64,000 nt of DNA from Streptomyces vilmorinianum (GCF_005517195.1 NZ_CP040244.1:624501-688500), one strand, 5' to 3'. Shown: positions 7,183 to 15,964, numbered from the stretch's first letter. A program made the numbers and translations. The notes: generated from the letters alone by a model not told the origin.

Positions 7183-7221
7183 GCCTTCGCACTGTAGGGG
7201 ACGACGCCGGGCCGCCCCGGC

Positions 7222-7452
7222 TCAGCCGCGGCGATGGCGCTGTTGGTGGCTGTCGCTTGAGGTGGGCATGGAGTTGTGGACGGATCGGGCGTTGTACGAG
7301 ATCCGGTCGATCTGTGCCTGACGCCGGGCCTCGTGCTCGATCCGCAGCCCGTCGACGGTTCCCGTGCGACTGCTGGAGCGGCGGAGCAGGAGGATCACCA
7401 GCAGGAGGCCGATTCCCCCGAGAGAGCCGAACAGGATCAGGATGGCGCTCAT
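7222..7452 (-). CDS. Small single-pass membrane protein, 76 residues
   Basis: An N-terminal membrane helix (MSAILILFGSLGGIGLLLVILLLRR) is followed by a polar, charged 50-residue tail ending in QQRHRRG. The start has GGAGGAG in front on the minus strand. No known domain. Probably a membrane-anchored accessory protein; function unknown. Confidence 0.7.
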   Translation of the reverse strand: MSAILILFGSLGGIGLLLVILLLRRSSSRTGTVDGLRIEHEARRQAQIDRISYNARSVHNSMPTSSDSHQQRHRRG

Positions 7453-7732
7453 CTCTCTCCTCCTCCGTTCGTCAGGGCCACCCGGGTCATGAAGCCGAGT
7501 GGCCGCCAGGATCAGCAGCGGCCCGCCTCATGATGCTTCGCCACCATGTCCTCCGCATCGGTGGAGCTCGGCAGGCGGTGCACAAGACGTACTGCCGGAA
7601 CCCGGCAACTCGGTTCGCTTCACCGGGGCGCGCAAGCGCCGACTGCCGCGTGACCGCCGACCAGGGTCTGGCCGCCCCCGGCCGACGAGGCCGTAGGCTC
7701 TCCCCGGGAGCAGGCGAGCAGGGGTGGGAAGG

Positions 7733-8431
7733 ATGTCCGAGGTGGGCGGCACGAAGGTCAAGCGGATGCCGCGGGCGGTGCGCGAGCAGCAGATGCTGGA
7801 CGCCGCCGTGCAGACCTTCGGGCAGCGGGGGTACCAGGCCGCGTCCATGGACGAGATAGCCGAGCTCGCGGGCGTGTCCAAGCCGCTCGTCTATCTGTAT
7901 CTGAACTCCAAGGAAGACCTCTTCACCGCCTGCATCCGGCGGGAGGCGAAGGCGCTGCTCGCCGCCGTCGCGGCCGGGGTCGATCCGGAGCTGCCGGCCG
8001 AGGAGCAGTTGTGGGCCGGGCTGCTCGCCTTCTTCACGCACACGGCCGAGCACCCCGACGGCTGGGCGGTGTTGAGCCGGCAGGCGCGGACGCACGGGGA
8101 GCCGTTCGCCGGTGAGGCGGCGCAGATGCGCGACGAGATCGTGGCGTACGTGGGGACGTTGATCGGGGCCGCCGCGCGGGAGACGCACCGTGCGACGCGG
8201 CGGGACCCGGAGCTGGCCGAGCGGGATGTCGCGGGGCTGTCCCAGGCGCTGGTCGGGGCGGCGGAGTCGCTGGCCAACTGGGCCAACGAGACGCCGGGGA
8301 TGACGGCCTGGGAGGCGGCGGCGACGCTGATGAACTTCTCCTGGGCGGGGCTCGGCACCCTCATGACGAGCGAGCGCTGGTCTCCTCCCCGGGCTCCCCG
8401 GGCTCCCCGGACTCCCCGCCCTCCCCTGTGA
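7733..8431 (+). CDS. TetR-family transcriptional regulator (near fadD)
   Basis: A 232-residue TetR protein. The N-terminal helix-turn-helix is VREQQMLDAAVQTFGQRGYQAASMDEIAELAGVSKPLVYLYLNSKEDLF, followed by a ligand domain. It ends in a Pro/Arg-rich low-complexity tail (PRAPRAPRTPRPPL) encoded by GGCTCCCC-type repeats that overlap the MaoC-like gene by 71 bp. ATG 7733 is used; GTG 7724 is in frame. It probably controls the divergently placed MaoC-like and acyl-CoA ligase genes through the palindromes at 9269-9289. Confidence 0.9.
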   Translation: MSEVGGTKVKRMPRAVREQQMLDAAVQTFGQRGYQAASMDEIAELAGVSKPLVYLYLNSKEDLFTACIRREAKALLAAVAAGVDPELPAEEQLWAGLLAFFTHTAEHPDGWAVLSRQARTHGEPFAGEAAQMRDEIVAYVGTLIGAAARETHRATRRDPELAERDVAGLSQALVGAAESLANWANETPGMTAWEAAATLMNFSWAGLGTLMTSERWSPPRAPRAPRTPRPPL

Positions 8432-9233
8432 CGCCGGTCAGGTGCAGGCGGTCGCCGTTCCTCAGCTGGAAGCGGCCGGAGTCGCCGGCGGCGTAGGAGA
8501 CCACCCCCGGCAGGAGTACGGGCGCCTTGAACTCTGCGCGTGCGTACGGGAGTTCACCGGACGGGTCCCGTTCGGCCAGGCAGCGGGCGAAGGTCCACAT
8601 GCCGTGCGCGACGGTCCCGGGGAAGCCGAAGGCGCGTGCGGTGAGCGGGTGGAGGTGGATCGGGTTGCGGTCGCCGGACACGGCGGCGTAGCGGCGGCCC
8701 AGATCGGCCGGGAGGCGCCACTCGGCGGTCTCGGGCAGCGGTGGCGGCGCCGGGCTGCGCGGAGGGGAGCCGGCCGGGCGGGCGTGGCGTGCCAGATAGC
8801 CGCTCGTCGACTCCCACACCAGCTGCCCCGCGAGCCGCGCCTGCGTCACCATCGTGACCTCCGTGCCCCTGCGGTGCGGGGACAGCGTCCGGGCGTACAC
8901 CGTGATCTCGGGGCGGTCGTCCGCCGTCAGCGGGGCGTGCCGGGTGATCGTGATCCAGGTGTGGACCAGGCCGAGCAGCGGCAGCGGGAAGTCCCGGCGG
9001 GCCATCAACCGCATCGCCGCGGGGAAACCGAGGACGTGAGGGTACGTCAGCGGCAGCGTCAGTGACCGCTCTTCCGGTGGGAAGCCGCAGATCCGTGCGT
9101 ACGCGGCGAGGTGGTCCCCGTCGATCCGTCGCGGGCCGCTCTCGATCCGGGTCCGGGGCAGCGGCGCGTCCGGGCGGACCTTCGTGAAGGGGGAACGGGC
9201 CACGGCCCCGGCCAGGGCGAGGAAATTCCTCAT
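8361..9233 (-). CDS. MaoC-like (hot-dog) dehydratase
   Basis: A 290-residue double hot-dog protein. The C-terminal half carries the hydratase-2 motif YAAVSGDRNPIHLHPLTARA with the Asp and His of the active site, then FPGTVAHGMW. The N-terminal half (FTKVRPDAPLPRTRIESG) is the degenerate hot-dog repeat. Such proteins hydrate 2-enoyl thioesters in fatty acid or lipid metabolism. It is divergent from the acyl-CoA ligase and shares its control region. The last codons lie in a GC-rich repeat shared antisense with the TetR gene. Confidence 0.87.
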   Translation of the reverse strand: MRNFLALAGAVARSPFTKVRPDAPLPRTRIESGPRRIDGDHLAAYARICGFPPEERSLTLPLTYPHVLGFPAAMRLMARRDFPLPLLGLVHTWITITRHAPLTADDRPEITVYARTLSPHRRGTEVTMVTQARLAGQLVWESTSGYLARHARPAGSPPRSPAPPPLPETAEWRLPADLGRRYAAVSGDRNPIHLHPLTARAFGFPGTVAHGMWTFARCLAERDPSGELPYARAEFKAPVLLPGVVSYAAGDSGRFQLRNGDRLHLTGVTGEGGESGEPGEPGEETSARSS

Positions 9234-9268
9234 TCGACTCCTTCGAACTCCTTTGCATGGCCGTTTAT

Positions 9269-9289
9269 TTACCGCACAGTAAGGTTACT
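9269..9289. promoter_or_regulatory. Two overlapping palindromes between the MaoC-like and fadD genes
   Basis: TTACCGCACAGTAA (9269-9282) has TTAC/GTAA ends, and AGTAAGGTTACT (9278-9289) is a perfect AGTAA-GG-TTACT palindrome. They overlap and lie in an AT-rich island between divergent starts. The look is that of a TetR operator, and the TetR gene at 7733-8431 is the likely binder. Confidence 0.55.
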
Positions 9290-9314
9290 TGAGGGTCAGA
9301 CCGAGGAGTCGTAC

Positions 9315-11174
9315 GTGTCCGTCGCCACCCCTTCAGTGACCGTGACCGTGACCGTCGTCGACGGGCGGGTGCGGGAGGCCTCCGTGCCCCCGCTCGCCCC
9401 CCGGGTCCGGCGCGGTTCGCTCGCCGACCTCCCCTACGACAACGCGCGCGAGGAGCCGGGCGCCGTCGTCTTCGGGCGCAAGCGTCCCGACGGCACCTGG
9501 CAGGACGTCACCGCCTCCGCCTTCGCCGCCGAAGTCCACTCCGTGGCCAAGGGGTTGATCGCCGAGGGCCTGCGGCCCGGGGACCGGCTCGCCCTCATGG
9601 CGCGCACCACCTACGAGTGGACCCTGCTCGACTTCGCCGCGTGGGCCGCCGGCCTGATCACCGTCCCCGTCTACCCGACCTCCTCCGCCTTCCAGACCCG
9701 CTGGATCCTGCAGGACTCCGGCGCTGCCGCCTGCGTCGTCGAGGACATGAGCCAGGCCCGGCTGGTCTCCACCGAGCGTCGCGGACTGCCCGGCCTCGCC
9801 CACCTCTGGGTCCTCGGCGGGGGCGCCGTCGACCATCTGCGCCGCGCCGGGGCGCACGTCCCCGACGAGGCCGTGACCGCCCGCCGCGGGCTGCTCACCC
9901 CCGAGACCCTCGCCACCCTCATCTACACCTCGGGCACCACCGGCCGTCCCAAGGGCTGCGCCCTGACCCACGCCAACTTCTTCGCCGAGGTCGACAACGC
10001 CGTCGAACTCCTCCACCCCGTCTTCCGCGAGGAGAGCAAGGAACCCCCGTCGACGCTGCTCTTCCTGCCCCTCGCGCACGTCTTCGGCCGGATGGTGGCC
10101 ATCGGCTGTGTGCGGGCGCGGGTACGGCTCGGGCACGCGCCGTCCGTCGAGAACGACGACCTGCTGCCCGACCTGGCCGCCTTCCGGCCCACGTTCCTGC
10201 TGGCCATCCCGTACGTCCTGGAGAAGGTCTACAACGCGGCCCGCGCCACGGCCGAACGCTCGGGCCGGGCCGCCTCCTTCGACCGCGCCGCCCGGGTCGC
10301 CCGTCGGTACGGGCAGGAGGCGGAGCCCTCCCTCGGGCTGAAGGCGGCGCGGGCGCTGTACGACCCCCTGGTCTACCGGCGGATCAGGGCCGCGCTCGGC
10401 GGGCGGGTCCGGTACGTGATCTGCGGCGGGTCGCCGCTGGGGGCCACGCTCTCGGAGTTCTACACGGGCGCTGGGGTCGAGGTCTTCGAGGGGTACGGCC
10501 TGACGGAGACGACCGCCGCCTCGACGGTCACCCCGCCGCGGCTCCCGCGCACCGGAACCGTCGGCCGGCCGCTGCCCGGCACGGCGGTACGGATCGCCGA
10601 CGACGGGGAGGTGTGGCTCAAGGGCGGCCATGTCTTCGCCGGCTACTGGGACGCCCAGCGCGGTGTGGCGCTGCCCTACACCGACGAGGGCTGGTTCCCG
10701 ACGGGGGACCTGGGCGCGCTGGACGAGGACGGCTATCTGCGGATCACCGGCCGCACGAAGGACGTCCTCATCACCTCGGCCGGCAAGAACGTCGCCCCGG
10801 CGCCGCTGGAGGACTGGCTGCGCGCGCATCCCCTGGTCGGCCAGTGCATGGTCCTCGGCGACAACCGTCCGTACATCACGGCGCTGGTCACCCTGGACCA
10901 CGAGGGGCTTCTGCACTGGCGGCGGATGCGGCGCAAGGACCACCTCGCCCTGTGGGAGCTCACCCGGGACGAGGAACTCCTCGCGGCGCTGCAGCGTGCC
11001 GTGGACGACGCCAACCGGCTGGTGTCCCGGGCCGAGTCGATCCGCGCGTTCCGTGTGCTCACGACCGAGTGGTCCGAGACCAGCGGGCACCTGACGCCCT
11101 CGCTGAAGCTGAGACGGGGCGCGGTGCTGCGGGACTTCGCCCGCGAGATCGACTCGATGTACGCGGGGGAGTGA
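9315..11174 (+). CDS. Long-chain acyl-CoA synthetase (AMP-forming, FadD-type)
   Basis: A 619-residue ANL-superfamily ligase. LIYTSGTTGRPKGCALTH (about residues 200-217) is the phosphate-binding loop, FEGYGLTETTAAST the A5 motif, and TGDLGALDEDGYLRITGRTKDVLITSAGKNV the A7-A8 hinge with the domain-swing residues. It activates fatty acids as acyl-AMP and then acyl-CoA. GTG 9315 is chosen: GAGGAG lies 7 bases before it, and upstream in-frame codons run through the operator. The size fits the FadD15-like group of about 600 residues. Confidence 0.92.
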   Translation: MSVATPSVTVTVTVVDGRVREASVPPLAPRVRRGSLADLPYDNAREEPGAVVFGRKRPDGTWQDVTASAFAAEVHSVAKGLIAEGLRPGDRLALMARTTYEWTLLDFAAWAAGLITVPVYPTSSAFQTRWILQDSGAAACVVEDMSQARLVSTERRGLPGLAHLWVLGGGAVDHLRRAGAHVPDEAVTARRGLLTPETLATLIYTSGTTGRPKGCALTHANFFAEVDNAVELLHPVFREESKEPPSTLLFLPLAHVFGRMVAIGCVRARVRLGHAPSVENDDLLPDLAAFRPTFLLAIPYVLEKVYNAARATAERSGRAASFDRAARVARRYGQEAEPSLGLKAARALYDPLVYRRIRAALGGRVRYVICGGSPLGATLSEFYTGAGVEVFEGYGLTETTAASTVTPPRLPRTGTVGRPLPGTAVRIADDGEVWLKGGHVFAGYWDAQRGVALPYTDEGWFPTGDLGALDEDGYLRITGRTKDVLITSAGKNVAPAPLEDWLRAHPLVGQCMVLGDNRPYITALVTLDHEGLLHWRRMRRKDHLALWELTRDEELLAALQRAVDDANRLVSRAESIRAFRVLTTEWSETSGHLTPSLKLRRGAVLRDFAREIDSMYAGE

Positions 11175-11204
11175 CACGGGCCGGGAGGGTCGGGCTCCGG
11201 GCTC

Positions 11205-11272
11205 GGCCCCGGCCCCGGCCCCGGCCTCGACTTCCGCTCCGGCATCCGCTCCGGCTTCCGCTTCGGCTCAGA
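11205..11272. repeat. GC-rich short tandem repeats behind fadD
   Basis: Runs of CCCCGG hexamers are followed by degenerate copies of a CTTCCGCTCCGG-like unit, filling the gap between convergent stop codons. Probably slippage-generated; no coding frame is kept. Confidence 0.5.
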
Positions 11273-11516
11273 CGCTGAGGGGCACCTCGTGGATCTCGTC
11301 GGCCGCGTGACCCGTACGGGCGTGGATGCGCTGGACCGCCTCGGCCGAGGGACCGTGGGAGAGGCAGTACACCAGACCGGACTCGGGGTCCGCCCATGCC
11401 CGCTCGAAGTGCACGCCCTCGTCCTTCTCTATCGCGAGGTCGGCGGCGTGCGCCTCCCGGAGCTGTTCAGCGGTGATGCCCACCATGTTGTGGTGGACGT
11501 CCATGTACGTACCCAT
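11268..11516 (-). CDS. DUF4242 small protein (nickel-binding-like)
   Basis: An 82-residue protein beginning MGTYMDVHHNMVGITAEQLREAHAADLAIEKDEGVHFERAW and including GLVYCLSHGPSAEAVQRIHARTGHAADEIHEV. This is the DUF4242 ferredoxin-like fold; a Streptomyces member has been described as a nickel-binding dimer. Candidate ligands here are the His pair at residues 8-9 and Cys51. GGAGGAGG stands in front of the ATG at 11516. Its role is unknown. Confidence 0.85.
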   Translation of the reverse strand: MGTYMDVHHNMVGITAEQLREAHAADLAIEKDEGVHFERAWADPESGLVYCLSHGPSAEAVQRIHARTGHAADEIHEVPLSV

Positions 11517-11548
11517 CGCGTTCCACCTCCTCCTCTCATGGTGCGCCC

Positions 11549-12202
11549 TCAGGGCCACAGCAGCTCGCGGACCCAGGTGGTGGTCTCCCTGCGGTATCGG
11601 AGCCTCACGTGGCGTCGCTGCTCGTCGCCCTGGAAGAACTCGACCTCGGCCGGCTCGAGGACGTACAGGGTCCACGTCTTCGCGTGGGCGTCCGGATCGG
11701 TGCTCGCCCGCTCCCAGGCCACGGCGCTCGACGCTGCCAGCTCCTCGCGCGAGCCGAGCACCTCGCTCTGCCTGCCGACCAGGGCCGAGGCCAGGGCGCC
11801 GGTCGTGCGCGCGTGCAGATCCGCGTACGCCTCCTCGGGCGTCCCGGTCGTGACCCGGCCGCGCACCCGCACCTGGCGGCCCTGGGCCGGCCAGTAGAAG
11901 TGGAGCGCGGCGTCGGGACGGGCGGCGAGCTGGCGGCCCTTCGCGCTGGTGGCGTGCGAGGCGAAGTGCCAGCCGCGCTCGTCGGCGTCGTGCAGCATCA
12001 CCGTACGGACGTCGGGCCGGCCGTCCTCGTCCACGGTCGCCAGGGACATGGTGTGGGGCTCGATCTGGCCTGCTCGGGCCGCCGCCACGAACCAGTCGTG
12101 GAAGAGCGGCAGGGGATCGGCGGGCGCCGTCCTGGGGTCGAAGACGGGCAGCTCGGTGTCCCAGACCCGCAGGGAGCGGAGCGCGTGGTCGAAGTCGGTC
12201 AT
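11549..12202 (-). CDS. Pyridoxamine 5'-phosphate oxidase family protein (PdxH-like)
   Basis: A 217-residue FMN protein. The FMN-binding part is SLATVDEDGRPDVRTVMLHDADERGWHFASHATSAKGRQL, and the C-terminal dimerisation part ends VRLRYRRETTTWVRELLWP, matching the R-L-x-R...W...L-x-P end of PdxH. PdxH oxidises pyridoxamine or pyridoxine phosphate to PLP. The N-terminus PLPLFHDWFVAAARAG also fits PdxH. A related FMN oxidase with another substrate cannot be excluded. It lies 32 bp upstream of, and on the same strand as, the DUF4242 gene. Confidence 0.83.
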   Translation of the reverse strand: MTDFDHALRSLRVWDTELPVFDPRTAPADPLPLFHDWFVAAARAGQIEPHTMSLATVDEDGRPDVRTVMLHDADERGWHFASHATSAKGRQLAARPDAALHFYWPAQGRQVRVRGRVTTGTPEEAYADLHARTTGALASALVGRQSEVLGSREELAASSAVAWERASTDPDAHAKTWTLYVLEPAEVEFFQGDEQRRHVRLRYRRETTTWVRELLWP

Positions 12203-12240
12203 GCGGTAACCCTAGGCGGCAGTGGCCGGGCGGATCGCGC

Positions 12241-12297
12241 GGCCCGAGCGGTCGGGGAGGCCGGAGCAGCCGCTCGGCATGCTCCGGCCTCGGGCCG
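12241..12297 (-). terminator. Hairpin terminator after the FG-GAP protein gene
   Basis: GAGGCCGGAGCA (12257-12268) pairs perfectly with TGCTCCGGCCTC (12280-12291). GGCCCGAG (12241-12248) and CTCGGGCC (12290-12297) form an alternative outer stem. It lies directly after the FG-GAP stop on the minus strand. Confidence 0.7.
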
Positions 12298-14589
12298 TCA
12301 GAACCCGGTGTCGTACGACACGTCATCCGGGAGCACGCCGGTGGACTTCCCGGCTCTGAACGGCGCGCGCCAGTCACCCGTGCCCGCGTAGAAGTACGCC
12401 CTCTTGCCCGTCCCCTGCTTGAGCGCGAACAGGTCGGGGCGGCCGTCGCCGTTGCCGTCACCGATGCCGATGAGGTCCTTGTACGTGTTCCAGCCGCCGC
12501 CGATCTTGATGCGGCTGGCGAACGTGCCGTCGCCCTTGCCGAGGTAGAGCCAGAGGACGCCGTCCTTGTCGCGAGCGAGGAGGTCTCCGGCCGCCGCTCC
12601 GGCGATGTTGCCGACGGCGGTGAGCTGGTTGTAGATGCCCCAGCCCCAGCCGATCTTCTTCCGCGTGGCGAAGGGGGCGTTGGCATTGCCCGTTCCGCCG
12701 TAGAGCCAGAGGACGCCGGACTTGTCCGTGGCGAGGAGGTCGGCCTTGCCGTCGTTGGTGAGGTCGCTGCCGCCCGCGAGCTGGTCGTAGATCTGCCAGC
12801 CCCCGCCGATCTTCGTCCGGGGCTGGAGCGGCTTCGCCCCGAGGCCGGTGCCCTGGTAGAGCCAGAGCACACCGCTCTTGTCCCGGGCGATCGAGTCGGC
12901 CACGGAGGTGCCCGCCACGTTTCCGACGGACTCCATCCGGTCGTAGATCTGCCAGCCGCCGCCGACGTTCCAGCCGCCCTCGTGGAGGACGCTGTCGCCC
13001 GCCTCCGACCGCTGCATGCCGAGGCGCACCAGAGCTCCGTTCCCGTCGCGGACGAACACGTCGGGGGTCCCGTTGTCGTCGTAGTCGTGCGGGGCCACGG
13101 GACGGGACACCGTGAACCGCCCGGTGGCCTTCAGGTCCGGGCCGATGCCGTCGTCCGGTAGCGCGGCGATCTCCCAGGTGTACTCACCGTTGAGTGCGGG
13201 GCGTGTGGAGCCGAAGCCCGTCAGCTCTCTGCCGTTCCAGCGCAGGCTGACCGTCCGCCGCGCCGTCGGGCCGCCGTCGGTCACGAGCGGCCACTGCAGC
13301 CGCTGCCCGGTCCGTACGTGGACCAGCGTCGCCCACACGTACGCGTCGCCCCGGGACAGGTCCCAGCTGAGATCGACGCCCTTGGCGAGCTGGTCGCCGG
13401 TGAACACGGTCGGGACGGTACTGCCGAGGAGGGTCACGGCGGTCGCCTGACCGGTCGAGGCGACCAGCGTGGCGACCGGCTTCCCGTCCGCGCCGAGGGC
13501 CACCTGGTAGAGGCCCTCGCCCTCGGCCGGTGTGCCGCCCCGCACCATCAGGGAGCCGTCGGGGGCGGGGACCGCGGAGGAGAGGTGCGCGAGGAGATCG
13601 ACCGTCTCGCCGGTCTCGGCCGACTCGGCCGTGAGGGGCCTCGGCGGTGTGGGCGCCACACCGCCGTACGGGCCTCCGCTGTATTCGAGCGGGCGCGGCT
13701 CGCCGACGGTCACCCACTCGCCGAGCATCCGGAAACTGTCCTCGTAGTAGCCCTTCGTCCGGATCCGCTTGGTCTCGGTCGAGCCGCGCCGCGCGGCGCC
13801 GATCACCCGCGCCCCATCCACCCACTCGTGCCACGCCACATGGGTGCTGGAGACGGCGGCCTCCCACAGACGGGCGGGAGAGCCGGCCTGGACGTGCGCG
13901 GATACGGCGGTGGCCGTGGTGAGATCGACGACGACCTTGCCGCGGACCTCGTTCAACCCGAGCCCGCAGTCGAACACGGCGGTGTTCGTGGAGTACGCGG
14001 TCACGTTCAGGTCGCATGCCCCCTCCGGCATGCCGGTGACCGGGCGGTGGGTCAATGACCCGCCCTCTGCGGTGATGAGGTGGGGCAGCCAGCCCGCTTC
14101 CCCCGTTTCCACCATGGCGATCAGCGTCGAGCCGATCGCGCCCGCGAACCAGTAGTCGGCGCCGAGCTCGTCGAGGTCCACCTCCACGGGCGCCGCCGAG
14201 GGTGAGGTCATGTCGTGGATCTTCAAAAAGCGGTTGAGGTGTGGCTCCGCGTTCTCCCCTGTCACCACGATGTCCGAGACCCCGCCGGTCACCAGGGCGG
14301 CGGCGGGCAACACGGTGGAGGTGCCGTCCGCGTACCGGGTCCAGCGGTACTCGGGGGTGGCGGTGTTGGTCTTCGACAGGAAGCCGGAGGTGCCGGCGCT
14401 GACGACCTCCGCGTTCAGCGGGAACCGTACGGCGGTCTCCTGCGGCGTCGTGTCGGCGGTGGCGGCCGGAACGGCGGCTATGGCCGAAGGCGCGGCCAGG
14501 GTCCCCCCGGTGGCCGCGAGGACGGCGGTGACGGCCAGGGCCGTCAGGCGGCGGCCGTGTCTGTGCGTGTGCGTGTGCGCGTGCTTCAA
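12298..14589 (-). CDS. Secreted FG-GAP/VCBS repeat protein with His-rich leader
   Basis: A 763-residue exported protein. The signal peptide starts KHAHTHTHRHGRRLTALAV, with an unusual His-rich run before a twin arginine, then a hydrophobic core and cleavage near SAIAA. The C-terminal third holds at least five FG-GAP-like repeats (DKSGVLWLYQGTG, KIGGGWQIYDQ, GNGDGRPDLFAL) with Asp-rich calcium-binding loops, expected to form a beta-propeller. The middle resembles Streptomyces secreted proteins of unknown role. The start is TTG 14589, supported by GGGGAGGG on the minus strand. A promoter-like TACTGT lies upstream. Confidence 0.82.
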   Translation of the reverse strand: MKHAHTHTHRHGRRLTALAVTAVLAATGGTLAAPSAIAAVPAATADTTPQETAVRFPLNAEVVSAGTSGFLSKTNTATPEYRWTRYADGTSTVLPAAALVTGGVSDIVVTGENAEPHLNRFLKIHDMTSPSAAPVEVDLDELGADYWFAGAIGSTLIAMVETGEAGWLPHLITAEGGSLTHRPVTGMPEGACDLNVTAYSTNTAVFDCGLGLNEVRGKVVVDLTTATAVSAHVQAGSPARLWEAAVSSTHVAWHEWVDGARVIGAARRGSTETKRIRTKGYYEDSFRMLGEWVTVGEPRPLEYSGGPYGGVAPTPPRPLTAESAETGETVDLLAHLSSAVPAPDGSLMVRGGTPAEGEGLYQVALGADGKPVATLVASTGQATAVTLLGSTVPTVFTGDQLAKGVDLSWDLSRGDAYVWATLVHVRTGQRLQWPLVTDGGPTARRTVSLRWNGRELTGFGSTRPALNGEYTWEIAALPDDGIGPDLKATGRFTVSRPVAPHDYDDNGTPDVFVRDGNGALVRLGMQRSEAGDSVLHEGGWNVGGGWQIYDRMESVGNVAGTSVADSIARDKSGVLWLYQGTGLGAKPLQPRTKIGGGWQIYDQLAGGSDLTNDGKADLLATDKSGVLWLYGGTGNANAPFATRKKIGWGWGIYNQLTAVGNIAGAAAGDLLARDKDGVLWLYLGKGDGTFASRIKIGGGWNTYKDLIGIGDGNGDGRPDLFALKQGTGKRAYFYAGTGDWRAPFRAGKSTGVLPDDVSYDTGF

Positions 14590-14758
14590 GATCTTCCCTC
14601 CCCTAGTGCGCAGGACAGTAGCGGGTACGTTCGGCCCACTTCCTGCCGGGGAGGAGGCTTCTCCTCTGTCGGGCTGCGGCGGCCCGCGACTCGTTCCCGT
14701 ACTCCTTCACGGGCACCGCGTGGGCCGCGCGCTGCTTGTGGGGATCCGTGGGGCCGGG

Positions 14759-15922
14759 TCAGCCCCGGCCCAGCACCACCGTTCCCGACGAGCAGAACCA
14801 GCCCCCCGTCCCCGACGCCACCGCCAGCTCCGGCAGGCTCCCGTCCGCGCGCCGCACCTGCAGCCCCGGCGCCTCCCCGCGCAGCTGCCGTACGGCCTCC
14901 ACGAGCAGGAACAGTCCCCGCATCCCCGGGTGACAGGCCGAGAGCCCGCCGCCGTCCGTGTTCACCGGCAGCCGGTCCTTCTCCTGCACGAACGGGCCGC
15001 CCTCGCCCTTCGCGCAGAAGCCCAGGTCCTCCAGCGTCACCAGCGTCATGTAGGTGAAGGCGTCGTAGATCTCGGCGAGGTCGATGTCCTCGGGCCGCAC
15101 CCCCGCCCGCTCGAAGGCGAGCCGGCCGCTGACCGCCGCCGGAGAGACCGTGAAGTCCTCCCACTCCGACATCGTGGTGTGCGAGACGTGCTCGCCCGTG
15201 CCGAGGATCCACACGGGCGCCTTCGCCGTGTCCGGCACGTACTCCTCGGCCGCGAGCAGCACCGCGCAGCCGCCGTCGCTGCGGATGCAGCAGTGGAGTT
15301 TGGTGAACGGGTCGGCGATCATCGGGCCGCCGAGCACCTCGTCCACCGTGACCGGCTCGCGGAACATCGCCTCCGGGTTGTGCGCGGCGTTCGCCCGCGC
15401 CCGGACGGCGACCTCGGCGAGCTGCTCCAGGGTCGTCCCGTACTGGTGCATATGGCGGCGGGCGGCCATCGCGTACTTGGCGATCAGGGTGTGCCCGTAG
15501 GGGGCCTCGAACTGCAGCGGGCCGCGCGCGCCGAAGGAGAGGTTCGAGGTGCGGCGCCGGGCCTTGATGTCGGCGCGGGCGGTCGATCCGTAGACGAGCA
15601 GGACGGCGTTGGCGTGGCCCGCGGCGATGGCGTCGGCCGCGTGCGCGGCCATGACCTCCCAGGTGGCGCCGCCGACGGCGGTCGAGTCCACCCAGCGGGG
15701 GCGCAGACCCAGGTACTCGGCGACCTCGACCGGTGCGAGCGTGCCGAGGCCCGCCGAGGCGAGGCCGTCGATCAGCGAGCGGTCGAGCCCGCTGTCCGCG
15801 AGGGCGCGGCGGGCGGCCTGGGCGTGCAGAGTGTAGGGAGTGGCCTCGTCGACGCGGCCGCAGTCGGAGAGGGATATGCCGACGACGGCGACGCGGCGGC
15901 GGCCTCGTGATGTGGTGGGCAT
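14759..15922 (-). CDS. Thiolase-fold lipid-transfer protein (Ltp/SCP-x type)
   Basis: A 387-residue thiolase-family protein of the lipid-transfer (SCP-x thiolase) branch. Family landmarks are VAVVGISLSDCGRVDEATPY, DPFTKLHCCIRSDGGCAVLLA, DLAEIYDAFTYMTLVTLEDLGFC and VNTDGGGLSACHPGMRG with the catalytic His. Where thiolases have the nucleophilic Cys this protein has Thr87 (AVGGATWEV), as in retro-aldolase-type Ltp proteins rather than true thiolases. It probably cleaves a C-C bond of an acyl-CoA. It diverges from the DUF1801 gene across the operator at 15926-15942. Confidence 0.87.
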   Translation of the reverse strand: MPTTSRGRRRVAVVGISLSDCGRVDEATPYTLHAQAARRALADSGLDRSLIDGLASAGLGTLAPVEVAEYLGLRPRWVDSTAVGGATWEVMAAHAADAIAAGHANAVLLVYGSTARADIKARRRTSNLSFGARGPLQFEAPYGHTLIAKYAMAARRHMHQYGTTLEQLAEVAVRARANAAHNPEAMFREPVTVDEVLGGPMIADPFTKLHCCIRSDGGCAVLLAAEEYVPDTAKAPVWILGTGEHVSHTTMSEWEDFTVSPAAVSGRLAFERAGVRPEDIDLAEIYDAFTYMTLVTLEDLGFCAKGEGGPFVQEKDRLPVNTDGGGLSACHPGMRGLFLLVEAVRQLRGEAPGLQVRRADGSLPELAVASGTGGWFCSSGTVVLGRG

Positions 15923-15925
15923 GAA

Positions 15926-15942
15926 TCTGACGGTACATCAGA
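15926..15942. promoter_or_regulatory. Regulon operator site 1
   Basis: TCTGACGGTACATCAGA fits the TCTGACGNNNCGTCAGA consensus with one mismatch in the arms. It lies 4 bp from the Ltp start and 23 bp from the DUF1801 start, so it can serve both divergent genes. Confidence 0.75.
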
Positions 15943-15964
15943 TACGTCGAACAAGGAGGAAGGG

